The notes: generated from the letters alone by a model not told the origin. Shown: positions 23,640 through 36,198, counted from the first letter of the stretch. The stretch: 64,000 bases of DNA from Magnaporthiopsis rhizophila (GCA_003049465.1 PYSS01000050.1:124001-188000), one strand, 5' to 3'. Made by a program: numbers and translations.

Positions 23640-26180
23640 CTATGGCACCGGCGGGCCCTCGCGTGACAAGCCCCGTGTCGTGGCCGCTCGTATCCTGGCC
23701 GGTGGCCCAATTAACGGCGACGCCTCGCGAGGCTCGGCCCAGCCGCCTTCCACTCTTGGTGACGAACTGGCCGAGCCGGTGCTATTCCTGCGCCACCGCC
23801 TGGCTGGCGATCTTGGAGAGTCGGGACTGTTGTGGTCCGCCCCTGGCTGCGCGCTCTCCGGTACCAGCGGTTGGGACTGTTGCGACTCCTCCTCTTCAAG
23901 AAGCTGGGCCAACGCGGCACCTCTTCGCGGCGGTGCTGGTATCACCGTTACCGGCAGGCTCTCCGTGTCCGGCGTTGGCCTAATTCTCTCGCGGATCCTC
24001 TCGGCTTGCGTCGCCGCAAAGTCCTCCATGCGCGTGCGTAGGTCCCACCTATTGCCCTGCGCCCCGCGCTGTACGTGTGACTTTCGAGAACGAGACACAT
24101 GGCTCGGTGGTGGTGGTGGCGGTGGCGGTGGCGGAGAAGCCGCTTCAGCGTCAGAAACCGGCGCCCTGCGGCGCGGAAGATGTATTGCTAGTGCCCGCCA
24201 TCTGCTTGCCGTACCGCCCTGCTCGTCATTACTGCTTCCACCACCGCCCGCATCCGTCGGCTCCGGTGCCGCATCGGTTGGTGTATTCGTCGCAGGCTCA
24301 ACGGCGCCAGCCTGAGAGTTACCCATACCGGACCCGTTGCTATTCTGTGTTTCTGGCCGTGATACTTGCGGGACTTGTTGTGAGCGGGGCGGCTGAAGGG
24401 TCTGCGGCTGAGACGATGTCGGTAAGCGCAAAGCCGCAGCTTGTGTCAAGGCGTGGTGTGGCACACCCGCGTCGGGATGCTGGGCGGATGCTTGGCCGTT
24501 CAGGCGTTGCTGCTGCTGCTGCCGCCCTGCTGTCAGGTGATGAGGCGGCGGCGGCGGCGGCGGCGTCGGATGCGCCGTTGTCCTCGTTGTCGTCTCCGTC
24601 AAAGGATGATAGCGAATGGCGTAGACAGTGCTGTCTGCGCTGGCCGTGTCGGTTCGGCTGACAGGCGTTGCAGCCTGGGGTGGCCGAGACGGCCACAACG
24701 GCGGCTGGAGGAACCTCGCCGCCGGCCTGTTATGATTAGCCGCCGGACGGCTCGACCCGGCAACTGGCGTGGCCCCGTCATCCTTGTTGGGCCGAGACCG
24801 ATATCGTTGGGCAATTGACGAGACCGACGGCCACATATTGCCCCGCCCACTGGCGGTCGGCGAGTCGCGGCGGGCCCGGGAGCGCGCATGAGCCGCCGTC
24901 GCAGTTCTCTTTCGCGGTCGCATGCCACCTTCACCACCGTCATCGCTGCCGTCACCGCTGTCGTAGTCGACGCCGCCCGGAGGTTTCTCGGCCCAGTTAC
25001 GTCGCGGCCAGTTCGAGTCTGAGGGCGGCTCCAGCATCTCGTCGCCGTCAAACACTTCGCGGCCTAAGATCCCATCCCTCTTCTCCTCCCTCTCAAGAGC
25101 CTCAATGCGCTCGACCCATTCCCAGACGATGACGCTGGCAGCGGCCGCCCCGACCCATCGGACGTAGTCGCCCCACCCGGTGAACTCGGGCTTTGCAATG
25201 TCCAGAATGAAGAATACAACAGGAACCAGGATTGCGAAGAGAGAGAGGATGGCGACGAGGCAGATGTTCTTCATCTGCGGGTGGTAATATGCGTACTTTT
25301 TCTTCATCAGCGAGTAGTAAATAACCCAGGCCGCGTACAGCACGCCGAGGGCAAGCTGGAACACATAGCTGAGGGCGGGAATGGCATCTTTGAAATTGCC
25401 GGGCCTCGAGTTGTTGGGCCCGGTGTAGTGGAAGCTGTTTAGCGAGTCGAAGATCAGATCCAGCGTGATCAAGGCAAAGGCTGTCCACTTGATGATGACC
25501 TTTTCCCTCTGTCGCGGGAATAGACGGATGAGCGTCTGAGCCTGGGCGAGCCAGAGAAAGGTGTCGGAGATGATGCGGATGATCTTGAGCTCGGTCCCGT
25601 TGAGGATCTCGTCCTGCATCTGCCGGGCGTCCTGGTACCCGGATGCATACTGCTCCTCGGCCATCCTGTACGTGTTGGACGTTGCAATGGTGAGAGAGAT
25701 AGCGACGGTGAGCGCGGCAACTTTCTGGAGCCAGGGCCGGCCACCGATGGTGCCGGACCCGGAGCCGCCGCTGGTAAAGCCGCGGCGGCCCAGGACCACG
25801 ACACCGCCGTCGAGAAAAGAGCGAGGGGTGATGACTAGCATGATAACCAGAGTGTATGCGACCACGGTGGTGGCAGCGAGAGCGTAGCATTGCGGAAATG
25901 TGGAGGCGAAAAAGGGGTCACGTAGATCGACAACATGGGTACCACCGATGCCCGTGGCGTCGTCGACGCCGACGCCATTGCCGCCGGCGCCAGCAATAAT
26001 CGCGGGCTGCGTATTAGGGGCGCACGCTGGTTTATAGGCGGCAGGGCTCGAGAGCGTGATAACCTCGCCTCCAGGCATGACCAGGACGCCGTTGGCGGGC
26101 AAGTTCACGGCCTGGCAAAGCCGGGCCCTCGACGTGCGCCCATCGTCGCCGCTGGTTGGAACAAGCTGTCGTGCCTCCAT
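23640..26180 (-). CDS. palH: PalH/Rim21 ambient-pH sensor
   Basis: Single exon, 846 aa. PalH/Rim21 is the plasma-membrane seven-helix receptor that senses alkaline pH. It recruits the arrestin PalF and starts proteolytic activation of PacC/Rim101. Diagnostic stretches: NGVLVMPGGEVITL near the N-terminus, DPFFASTFPQCYALAATT starting helix 1, YTLVIMLVITPRSF, SLTIATSNTYRMAEEQY, SDTFLWLAQAQTLIRLFPR, and WVERIEALEREEKRDGILG closing the membrane region near residue 385. The remaining 460 residues are a cytoplasmic tail that is mostly low-complexity (histidine/proline, glutamine and long proline runs). In the family this tail binds PalF. A glycine-rich insert (GRRGFTSGGSGSG) sits in the first cytoplasmic loop. 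The first methionine at 26180 gives a short N-terminus typical of the family; no intron is needed. Confidence 0.93.
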   Translation of the reverse strand: MEARQLVPTSGDDGRTSRARLCQAVNLPANGVLVMPGGEVITLSSPAAYKPACAPNTQPAIIAGAGGNGVGVDDATGIGGTHVVDLRDPFFASTFPQCYALAATTVVAYTLVIMLVITPRSFLDGGVVVLGRRGFTSGGSGSGTIGGRPWLQKVAALTVAISLTIATSNTYRMAEEQYASGYQDARQMQDEILNGTELKIIRIISDTFLWLAQAQTLIRLFPRQREKVIIKWTAFALITLDLIFDSLNSFHYTGPNNSRPGNFKDAIPALSYVFQLALGVLYAAWVIYYSLMKKKYAYYHPQMKNICLVAILSLFAILVPVVFFILDIAKPEFTGWGDYVRWVGAAAASVIVWEWVERIEALEREEKRDGILGREVFDGDEMLEPPSDSNWPRRNWAEKPPGGVDYDSGDGSDDGGEGGMRPRKRTATAAHARSRARRDSPTASGRGNMWPSVSSIAQRYRSRPNKDDGATPVAGSSRPAANHNRPAARFLQPPLWPSRPPQAATPVSRTDTASADSTVYAIRYHPLTETTTRTTAHPTPPPPPPPHHLTAGRQQQQQRLNGQASAQHPDAGVPHHALTQAAALRLPTSSQPQTLQPPRSQQVPQVSRPETQNSNGSGMGNSQAGAVEPATNTPTDAAPEPTDAGGGGSSNDEQGGTASRWRALAIHLPRRRAPVSDAEAASPPPPPPPPPPSHVSRSRKSHVQRGAQGNRWDLRTRMEDFAATQAERIRERIRPTPDTESLPVTVIPAPPRRGAALAQLLEEEESQQSQPLVPESAQPGADHNSPDSPRSPARRWRRNSTGSASSSPRVEGGWAEPREASPLIGPPARIRAATTRGLSREGPPVP

Positions 26181-27593
26181 GGCTGGAGGGGAGGCGGCGG
26201 CGGCCAGCCGCTCGCGGAGTTGAGGCGGAGAGATGGCGGGTGTCGTTGGCTGCTTGGCAGGACGTGCGTGCGTCTTTGCGCGGGATGCACCCTTCTGTTA
26301 TCCGGCAATCGCCATGGATGGGAGATTGGCCGCAGGATGGGCAACGGCGAGGGCTAAGGGGATTGTGCACGGTCTCGGCCGGTCGCGCCTATGTCGGCGG
26401 CGCCGGAATCGGCCTGCTGGCAGCTACTATCTGCCGCGTCGTCGTCGTCGCCTGTCGGTCTTGTCGCTTGTGTTGTCGTCGTTGGTGTTGTTGTCCTACC
26501 AGCCTCGTTCCAATGGGTGCGAATGGCGCGTGGGGGACGTGAGGGCAGCTTGAAACGGCCCACGCCACTCGCAAGAGGGTGATCAATCCGTCAGAAATCG
26601 CGCAGGTTCGTTCCTTCGTTGTCGTCGTCGTCGTCGGTGCCCGAATTCGGCGGCGGCGGCGTGCTGTCGATCGCAACCGGAATAATCTCGACACAGAATC
26701 GGCTCGTCGTTTTCGTGATGGTGTCGTTCACGGCGGGAATCCGCCAAGTTTTTGGTGCCGGGCGTCGGGTGGGTGATGCGGATTGACAGCTCGCTGTCGA
26801 TTCTCTCGGGCGATTCGCAGAAAGTCGTGCTTGGTGCTAAAAGTGGGCTGGGTTAGCGAAGTGTGGGGTCGCACTCATTCGCCAGCCAGGAGTGTGCGCG
26901 GCGCGCAGGGGATCGCTGCATTGCGTGAATCTTTTCGACAAGTCCGCTGACTTTCTGGAAGACCAATTACCTCTTTGTGTCTCTCACAAAAATTACGCGC
27001 TCTCTTGATTTTCCATCAGAAACTTATTTTTATACCATTTTTATTATACGATTTGATGTAATTATTCTGTGTTTTGGACAACTTTTGCTGGCGAAGACCT
27101 CACCACGAGTACACGCATGCAAAGATGTCACGCTTATATAATCAGGCGCCGCAACCAGCGAGATGGCTCGCTCCCGACTAAGTCCCTGTTCGTCTCAGGA
27201 ATGTTTTGGACATTCGGATGGGTCTGCCTTTGACTTTGCAGTTTTAATCTTGTTCGCTTCCCCCACCTTCGGGGCTGTCTCGGGAAACCTCACGCCATGC
27301 ACAAATCGGGGCTAAGCTTTCCGGAACATACACAGCCTGGTGCTGAACTTTCTACAGCGGCCCAATTTCTTCCTAAAGGGGCGTGATCTCATCGCAGACC
27401 AATGCGTGTGTATTCCTCAAATAGATGATATCTGTGGTCATCGGTCTCGGCCATGACACTAGAGGTCCCAGGCCGTACGTAAGTCTCGTATCATTCAGAT
27501 CATGGCCGCCATAACGCTCTACATAATCCGACCGTCCTCAGAGCCGACACGACTTCTTTGTGTCTTATCCGTTTCCTTCTCTACGCCTCCATT

Positions 27594-27639
<46 letters not shown>

Positions 27640-28020
27640 TTGCTAACCTTTTTATAATTGCCCCTGCTAATATTTTTATAAAGCCTTCTGGCAATTTATA
27701 AGGTTTGNGAAATAAAAATCCAGAACAGTGATCGACACTAGAACACGGGTTGGATATCTTGCTGCAAAAAAGCGGATCAAGAGGGAGAAGCCGGCATCCC
27801 AGCAGAATGGAAAAAATTGAGCAGCAACACTAGGAGAGGGATGGCTGTGCACGCCAAGGAGGAAGAAAAACCGCGAGTTTCGTTACAAAGAAGAGGGTGA
27901 TCAGAAGGGGCCAACGACTGGGGCAATAGCTGATGCCTACCAGAAACCCCAAGAAAAGAAAGAATCGTCTTTTGCCAGCACACTCGAGGGCGCCAGTACT
28001 GCTTGTCGCGCTAGCTACTT
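26181..28020. other. Intergenic with AT-rich tract and poly-T
   Basis: 1.8 kb. 26.2-26.8 kb is the promoter side of the PalH gene with CG-rich triplet repeats. 26.95-27.1 kb is AT-rich, 27596-27637 is poly-T, and an ambiguous base is at 27708. No gene is supported. Confidence 0.5.
27596..27637. repeat. Poly-T run (42 nt)
   Basis: Forty-two consecutive T. Together with the N at 27708 this marks a low-quality or low-complexity spot. Confidence 0.9.
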
Positions 28021-31000
28021 CTAGACCGCTCCTCTGAGCCTCTGCTTTCGAGCGAGCCAGTCGCCCAGCATGTTGTCGAGTTGCTGATGGGGAATCACCA
28101 ATCATGTTAGAGAACTATTGGGAGGTGGCTGGGAAAATACAAACGCATGCGAACGGCTAGCAGAAATGGCGAGGGGTCAACTCACAGTGGTGATCTCTGC
28201 CAGCTTGGCGTTTTGCTCTCTGAACAGAGCGCCCGCAACAGGATGATCAGGACCGGCCGGTGCCACATCCGACTTGTCGTAAACCACAACAAGCATGTCA
28301 CGAATATCTGAGCCTGAGTCGAAAAAGGCACGCAGGCTAGTGTCGTTCCACGTCGAGCTTATCGTCGTCGACGTCGACGTCGTGACCGAGTCCTCTTTCC
28401 GGTGCCGAGCCCTGCTGCCTTCGTCGCCGTCGAGAGGCTCGGGAGAGGGCGATGATATAGGCGATGACTGGTCTTCCTGGCTCGACGTGTCGCCCATGAG
28501 CGCCGGTGGGTTGTTGGAAGTCGCGGGGGATATCTGGACTGGCGATCCGCCCACCGGCTCGACCACTGCTTGCACCTTGGTCGGTGCCACCGACTCCTTC
28601 GGGGCGCCACCGAGGTTCTGGGGCTGCCGCGGCCCCCGAGTTCCCTCCCGTCCATCCCAAGATTGCGCAGTGCGTCTGGCCCGCGGCCCGGCCGCATCGT
28701 CGTCGCCCGAGTCCGAGTCGTCCAAGGGTGCACCTGTCTTTGCACTGGTTGCTATCTGGGACTGGCTGTCACCATCCTGTGTCCTGGAGGGCGCGACTCT
28801 TGCCGCCGCTGATCTCTGGCCGCCAGTCTCCCTTGTATTCTCGGGACGTGACGCAATGTCTCGGCTGTCTTGCGCAGACTCGTCCACTATGCGCATGGTA
28901 GCTGGAGGAACATTAGCGACGTTGTTGACCGTCGAGGCGTCGGGAGCAGCCTCGCGGGAAGAGGGACCAAGCTTTCGCGTCGGCGACGGCTCTGTGCGAG
29001 GCTGTTTCTGCAACTTGCTCGGTTGTCGTTGCGGAGCAGACGCGTTCTCGGGGGATTGCCTGTCATCAGCATCCTCGAGGTCCCTGCCGTGCCCATTGTC
29101 TGTACTGCTGTCCATCGACCGCTTGCCCAGCGACTCGTCATCGTCGTCGGTGGATTTCTTTTTGCCTCCCCTGGTGAAAAAACTCCGGATGGCGCTGGGT
29201 TTCTTGTCCTTGTCTTTTTTATCCTTCTTGCGCTTGTCGTCCCTGCCCAGGATGTTGTCCTTTTCGAGTTTATCAAGGCTGGGTCTCTGCTTGAGCTCCC
29301 TGGACTCGCTGGATGTTCTCGGTGCCCCATCATCTCGTAGGAGATTCGGGGTAAGGGTGATCTTCTTGGTCTCAACCGTTTCGTCCTTGAAGAACGAGTC
29401 TCTGACGGTCCCATCCTTTGTTCTGGTCGGGCCTGGCGTTTCCGACTTGGATGCCTCGAAGATCTCCTCGCTGCTCCTGTTGACGGCCTTCCCGTTTACC
29501 CCGTCACCGTCGATATCTTCCCCTGTCTTGGTCTCCGCCGATGACTTGCTATTTGAGACCTCAAGCTTTCCAGCTTCGCCCTTGGCCAATTGCTTAGCCC
29601 CTGCCTGTTGTTGATCCTGCGAGATTTGTTGCTGCTGGTCCTGCTGTTGCTGCTGTTTTTGCTGCTGTTCCTGTTGTTGCTGCTGCTGTTCCTGCTGGGA
29701 GTAATCATCCATGTCGCCATCCTCTTCTTCGGTCGAGTATTCGATTTCGGAATAGTCCACGTAGGTCGGCTCTGCAAACGTGACCCCCTTCGCTTTTCTT
29801 CTTCGCATGGCCGACTTGATAGGGTTCTTGGGCTTCTCTGCCTGGTCGCCTAGCATACTGGCTGACAACTATAAGGCAGTCAGAGATGCTGGGTCGTTGT
29901 CATGCCATCCAACAGGCGGGTAAACTTACGTCGATGTTCCTATGCTTGTTCAGCCTGGCCAGCCTCTCGGTCGGGGTTTCAATGTGCTCAGCTGGCAGGT
30001 ATCCTGAGATAAGGTCAATACACACACGCCTTCTCGCAGAGGCCGATATGACAAGGGAAGGTGCGGAGATATGGCGAGACATACCGATGCTGCTGTCTTT
30101 GACTACACGGACGAGCCACCAGTAGCTGTTGCTATCGTCCAGGAGCACCATAGTATCTCCTTTTGTCGCGTTCGCTTGGCCCTCGACCGTGGCGACGAAG
30201 GTGTGCAAGGCGTAAACGAACTCGAAATCGATGTCCTCTGCGACTTGTAAGCACTCAGAGCCCCAGCCGGAGTCACGAAACCGGAGGTCAGGGTTGTGGA
30301 GATGAAGCAGTGAAGAGTCATCATCGCCATCGTCGTCATCCAGCGTCTCGTAGGCAAGCGTTAGTAGAGGATCCGCTTCGTCCGGCCCCATATACGTAGA
30401 GCCGGCGTCGGCGGCCTGGCCGGCGCATTCGCAGTTTTCGGCGCAGAGATAGTGGTCCCGTGCTTGCTACGCTCCGTTACCCACTTCATCGGCCGACCTG
30501 GGAGCTGCCAGAAGCGCCAGGTGTCCCTCTCGAGTTTCTTGGCCTTGCTCAGTCATAGTCGCATTATCGTGGTGGTCCAGGTGGCTAATAAACGGCGGAT
30601 GGGTGGGTGTTCGTCTAGCAGGCTCACCGGAGACGCAGTGACGATGGCGATCATGATCTTGGTCGCCAGCGCATGGCTGGCCGACCAGAGGCAGGTGGTT
30701 GGGGGAGTCCGTATATGGAGAGGACGACCTTGCGTCGCCGGACGGAGGTACCGACGCCGGAGAACTACCCGGCGGCAGCCGCTGAGAAGGGGAACACAGA
30801 GGGGCCGGCTGCAGGGTGTACCCACCATCTTCGATCGAGGGCGAGCTGGAGATCTTGTCCATCATGTCGTCGTCCAGGCCGTCGTCGTCGGCGTTGCCGT
30901 CAAGATCATCCTCCAACACATCGTGGCCGCCATTTTGTGCGATGGCCAAGGCATCTTGTCGGTCCATATTGCTCCGGGCTTGCGCGGCGGCGCTGTTGGC

Positions 31001-31506
31001 CTGTGTTGCTGACTCGGGGGCGCTCGTGAGGCCGGCGGCCAGGTCGTCCGCGTACTGCTGAAGCTGACGTTCGACGTCGGTGCCGGGGACCCAGGACACG
31101 CGAGGACTGCGTAGGTTCTCCTCGGCGGTCTCCGCGGCAACCTCACGGAGAGTCTCGGCCTGATGGGGCGCGAGCGACGATGGGTGGTGTTGCGGATGGC
31201 GTGTGTGATGGTCCCTGGCTGACGGGGCGTCGCCGTCTTGCAAATCAATCGAGTCTGGTACGGATGGAGGAGGATGGCGAGGATGAGGAGCGAGAATTAG
31301 CACTTAGATGGTTCGCGCAGGCCACGGAGCCTTGACGCCTTGATGGACAGGGCTGGTTCGACGCCAATGGCAAGCCACACGGATGGAGCCAAGCGAGGCG
31401 GCCAGGTCGGAATGGGGGCCAGGGCTGGGGATGGCCAGAGCGGCGCCGCAGCGCGTCAGCCTGGAGATTTGAACGTACCCGCGCGAATTATCTCGGGGCG
31501 AGTCAT
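28021..31506 (-). CDS. Tea4/Bud14-type SH3 cell-polarity protein (TeaC-like)
   Basis: Six exons (31506-31479, 31254-30628, 30462-30085, 30003-29930, 29868-28186, 28083-28021) keep frame and give 950 aa. Tea4 (S. pombe), Bud14 (yeast) and TeaC (Aspergillus) bring the PP1 phosphatase to cell tips to control formins and polarity. The SH3 domain is clear: VYALHTFVATVEGQANATKG, DSNSYWWLVRV, then GYLPAEHIETP after an intron. Just downstream is NKHRNIDLSASMLGD, conserved in the family. The PP1-docking RVxF-type motif KGVTF follows in AKGVTFAEPTYVDYS. Next comes a glutamine-rich stretch, then long charged and serine-rich disorder containing SFFTRGGKKKS. The C-terminus ends with a short helix, QLDNMLGDWLARKQ. 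The 165-bp intron (30627-30463) has a strong GTGAGC donor but a plain CAAG acceptor; retaining it would stop translation before the SH3 domain. The 81-bp intron (30084-30004) inside SH3 is in frame and stop-free. Confidence 0.88.
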
Positions 31507-33208
31507 GGTCTATTGCAGATTTTGGCGACATCAACGGCTGGCGAAGGGTGGCAGGTGCAATGCAAAGCAGAGTGTGCTGCGGCTACAAGTAGATAAGGTA
31601 GGCAGGTTGATGAGGGTTTTTGGTCGCCTCTTTTGTTCCATTGGCGCTCATGAAACGAGAAGATTTTGACCCATCTGGCTTCTGCTGCAATTGGATCCCT
31701 TTGATGACCGCGCGCTTGCTGTGCCAGCTGCTTTCGCCCCCTCCCAAAGTCCCTTGCCTGCTCGGGTTGGAGCCCAGTCGTGTTGCAGCTCGCAGCGCGC
31801 AAAGTTGGTACCACCACTTGCTCAATTGACCATAAGCCAGACGACCATGGTGGCAGCCGGTTTCTGGTGGTGTCCAAAGCACTTCATCGGTGATCTGCTG
31901 AGCGGACGGGGATGTGCCGCGACGTTGCAGCACGTCCACTTCCGGGTGCAGTGGGCGTGTCTGCGACGCTTTAACCTCGCAGGAGAATGCAGGAGTCCGG
32001 GTTGCCCCTGCTTAGAATGGCGCTCATTTGGATTTGGACCCGTTCCTATCCCCACTTCTCCCAAAATGGACCTGAAACGAAACGAAACCGGGAGGAGTGG
32101 TGTGGGGAAAACGTGAAGGCTTTGCGCGCTCCTTTTTTTTTTTTTTTTTTTTTTATCTCTTTTTTTTCTTATCGGGCTCACTCACTCCCTCGGTGGCTGG
32201 ACTCCCCCCCCCAAACGCATTCACACGTTGTTCTCCAGTCATCCGAGATAACGTCATCCTCCGAAGTCAGTCATTCTATAACTGCTAGCTACCTACTGCT
32301 GCTAGTCTTAGATATCGGGATAATGATGCGAAGGTGGCTGGAGTTCCAAGCGGGTTGCCCCAAACAGAAGCCTGCACTCTGTATGAACTAAACGCCCAGG
32401 TGTGTTTAAAGATAAAAAGAAAAAAGAGAATAAGAGAATATGAATGATAGGAAGTGACAGAAGAAGAAAGGGACTCAGCAAAATATTTAGGAAGCGATAT
32501 AGGAAGCAAGAAAGGTGATCGACAGGTCATTTCGGATCGCGAGTTACATTACAATTGGCGTTGTTTGAACTCGACACTTTTATTGGGGCGCTGTCTGTCG
32601 ATGTAATCACCAGAACCGATAGAATCTAGGAGAAGGTTCTAAGTAACGCAGCCTCCCAAGCGACCGCCAAAGTAGGTCCCAGTAGGTAGCATGTGTCCAA
32701 GCGCTGTTCGCAGACCTCGGACCAGCGACTATGAGACTGGGGGAGAAACGAACGGTGGGGAAAGCGAAGGGAAATGAACTAGAGGAGAGAAAGAAAGAGA
32801 GAGAGAGAAAGAAAGAGAGAGGGAAAAGAAAAAAATAAAATAAAGAGCTTATACACAATATCACAAAACAACCAACCCCTTCTCAAATCGACGAGATCCG
32901 ACCAACTGATTGAGAACGTAGAACCCGGCGAATGACGGTATCCAAAATGTATTAGAAAAGGCAAAACGAGACGGGGGAGAAGTACAAAGAGGAAGCGAGC
33001 GCTGGAAATGGCCGCGGAAGTAGGACGACGTAGAAGCATCTGTAGATTACGACGAGATGTCGCGATCATGATGCTGGTGAGTGCGGCCACCTAAGGTCGG
33101 CCGAGTACACAAGGCTGATCAAGCAAGTACGGAGCGCCATAAGCGGGGCGTGACTAAAGTTCTGTGGACAGCGCTCACGGGAAGCCAGAATCCAGGACTC
33201 GAGAGAGA
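31507..33208. other. Intergenic between Tea4-like and MFS genes
   Basis: 1.7 kb. Contains poly-T tracts (32131-32154), a poly-purine GAGA stretch near 32780-32840, and the 3' flank of the transporter gene. No gene is supported. Confidence 0.5.
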
Positions 33209-35402
33209 TCAGTATTCGGCACCACCAAAGCTGCTGTGTCTCACCAACGTCGCGCGCTCCAGAGAAGCTCTGGGGAGGGACTCGACACTTTGGCGGCGGC
33301 TATGCGATGATAGGGGCCTCGACAGGCCGCTCACGGAGGCGCCATCCCCCTGTTCCATCTCCGAGAGTGCATCGGCCGATACCACAGGCTCGTCCTCGAT
33401 GCAATGAACGAACCAGGCCGCGACAAGCACCGCGATGCCACCGAGGGCCAAAACCACAGCGATGCTATGATCGCCGGGTACGCCCCGTGGCTTCTGGAAG
33501 ATCTTGAAGATGATGCTCGAAACCACCGTCGCAATGATTTGCGGGGCCGCAATCGCCATATTGTGGATTCCCAGGATGACGCCCGCCTGGTCTGCCGGCT
33601 GTTCAGCGGCGCTGCCGTCTGTGTGGTCCTCGTAGCCGTCCAACGACGGGCTCCTGTCACTGTCGCTCCGATCGACATCCGGTACACGCAGCCGCTGCGC
33701 CCTAAGCAGAGCATCGCGCCGGGAGATCTCGGCACTGATGATGGCCCACGGTGCCCACAACGTCAGGGCCCAGGTGATGCCCACGAGCCCGATCAGGACC
33801 GTGGCGGCCTCGACTGTTCGGACGAAGACGGTGCAGAACATGCTGCCGGCAAAGAGAATGTGTGAGAACATCCAGGCACGGCGAAGCGTAAAGCCGGGGA
33901 TCACAAGCTTGTCCAGCCATGTCTTGTCCTCGCCGTCGTAGTCCTTGGCCGTCATGGCCGCGGGCCCCTCCCCGGGTGCGTCCGTCAGGGGTAGCGGCTG
34001 GCTATCGTACGTCGGGGCGATGAAGAAGGGGAGGAAGAGGTTGGTGACGAGGCTGGTGATAGAATAGATGAGCAGAGCGAAAGTCCCCACCCGAGTGGCC
34101 CGTTCGTAGAGCTCGTCGAGTTCTTGAGGGGTCATGTTGGGGTTCTCCTGCAGGAATGGCTCCACGTATATCTCGCCGATATAGGACGACGTGTAGAAGA
34201 GCATAGGAAAGAAGCCGATCCAAGCGCAGAACTGAACTTGGCAAACCTTCCTGGTCTGCGGCGGGAGGCGCTTGATCGACGTGAAGATTTTGGCAAAGAA
34301 AGAGAGGACCCCGGGCTGGTCGCTAGGCGGGGGCCCCTCCAGCCGAGGGTCACGCTCGCGGATGAAGGCACAGCTCACAACGATGGTGACGGCCAGGGCT
34401 ATAGATGCTATAGCACACAAATCTTGGAATTGCGTCCGCCCGAGCCACGAGGTGATCTGCGGCAGGTTGACAAAGCCGGCGATATACCCAATGATGTTGC
34501 CGACACCGACGATTCGGCTTGCCATGGCATTGGCAGCCTCTACAGCCACGAAGGCGGTCAGACGGCCACATCACCAAGCAGGAATGTCTCGAGGACGGCA
34601 GTTTTTGGTGGATGGGGGTATGGTGAGACTCACCCTGCTGGTGGGCGGGTGCGCAATCCAGAATGAAAGCGCGGATCGCAGCCTGGACTGTTTGCCGAGA
34701 TGTCGAAGACGCCGGTCAGCGGGTGAAGCAAAGCAAGGCCCGAGTCGGCTAGAGGAGCAGCATACCGGTGTTGATGGCAAAGTCCAAGATGTAGACCCAG
34801 AGCACGGCAACAACGATGATAGCAAGCTTGACACCCGCGGAGTCGGGGTCGGCGCCGAACAAGCCGAGGAAGCCGCCCACGATCTCCTTGGTCCAGGCCA
34901 GGAACAGGAGTGAGCATATGGTGGCAGCGGCGCCGCCCAGCATAAAGGGCTTCCGCTTGCCCCAGCGCACACGACAGTTGTCGCTCAGCATGCCGACATA
35001 AGGCTGCACCAAGGTGCCGGATAAAGGACCCGCGATCCAGACCAAAGCCATCAGGGACTTGCTTAGACCGAGCGAGAGCAGATACGGGGAGCCGTTGGAA
35101 AGCTCTACAGACCATGCAATCTGGAGGCCGCCGATGCTGATTGTCAGCAGTATGAGGTACCACACACTCTTTGTGGCCTGGAACTCGTCGATCTCGAGAT
35201 CCCGACCTTGTCCGCCGTTGGCAGCGAGGCCGTCTTCCTCGACGGAGCCGGTAGGCGAAAGAAGCGGGGAGTGTTCATTGTCCTGGTTTCGGCGGGCGTC
35301 TGCCGATGCTCTGGGCGATGGGGCGCGACGGGCGTGGTCGGCGGCGGCGGCGGAGGAGGAGACGCCGCCTTGTCTGGGGAGCTCGGCTGATGACGAGGGC
35401 AT
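33209..35402 (-). CDS. Sucrose/alpha-glucoside-type H+ symporter (SUT/GPH-like MFS)
   Basis: Exons 35402-34766, 34687-34634 and 34539-33209 give 673 aa. The 54-nt middle exon and both introns keep frame and restore the family stretch INTVQAAIRAFILDC, AHQQEAANAMASRIVGVGN. The closest recalled relatives are S. pombe Sut1, plant SUT sucrose carriers and animal SLC45, which take up sucrose, maltose or related glucosides with protons. Visible features: an N-terminal polar segment with EHSPLLSP, helix 1 region WYLILLTISIGGLQIAWSVE, then LVQPYVGMLSDNCRVRWGKRKPF (the loop 2-3 RxGRR-type motif, quoted in two parts with the preceding residues). Several more helices follow. A large cytoplasmic loop (RDPRLEGPPP) lies mid-protein, and an acidic loop DRSDSDRSPSLDGYEDH sits before the last helices. 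The protein ends SFGGAEY. The frame starts 24 nt upstream with another ATG (35426). Substrate is inferred only from family. Confidence 0.85.
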
Positions 35403-36198
35403 CAATACTGCCTGGCAAACCAGCAAGCGGGAGAGGCGGCAGCGACAGCCGAGGCAATAGTCTTGCGAATACGCGAGAGGGCGATGTAGGTATGGTGATG
35501 CGGGCGGCCCGAAGGGGTGGGTATGGGGAGAAGGTATTTACGCCAGCGGCGTTATGGATGGAGTGGACGACGACAAGGCACGCCGGGCGATAAGAGTGCT
35601 GGGACAAGCCGCTGTCATAGGTGTGGCGGCTGGGTTTTGGTGGGGCACAGCCAGGGTGGTCCAAGTGTTCAATCGTGTAGCCGAGCGAGCCACAGTGGCT
35701 CTCTACCTAGGTAGGTACCTCGGAGGTAGATTGGCCAGTCTACCTACCACAGAGACCATCTGCAGCTGTGCCTTCACGTTGAGCCCGTCAGCAGGAACGG
35801 GCAGGCTGCTACTGCTGAGGGTCAGGGCCCGTCACGCGGGTCAATGGTAAGATGCCACGAGATCCTCCTTTCGCTAAGAAGCATCACAAGCGGCGGCGGC
35901 AGGTGCTTCTCCGCAGAGGAGTGAGGTCTGGGGGATGATCCACCTCGGACGGCCCGCTGACTAGGAGTGGACCAGACGAGGCCAGACGGGCCGCAGCCAA
36001 CACGATGGACCGCCACGACGGCGTACTGCGTGCGGCATGGGTAGCTGGGCAGCCAGGTCCATTCTTATCAACAGCCAGCTCGTGCCAGCTTCATCCTCAG
36101 TCCGCGGATCAGGCTGCAACGTTACCAGAGTACATCCTTACCAGGCCTCCCCGGGCATTTGCCTGCTGCTGCGCTCAAAAAGCATCCATAGCGCAAGG

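Noticed and set aside
28295..29614. 439-codon plus-strand frame
   Set aside because: Antisense to exon 5 of the Tea4-like gene.
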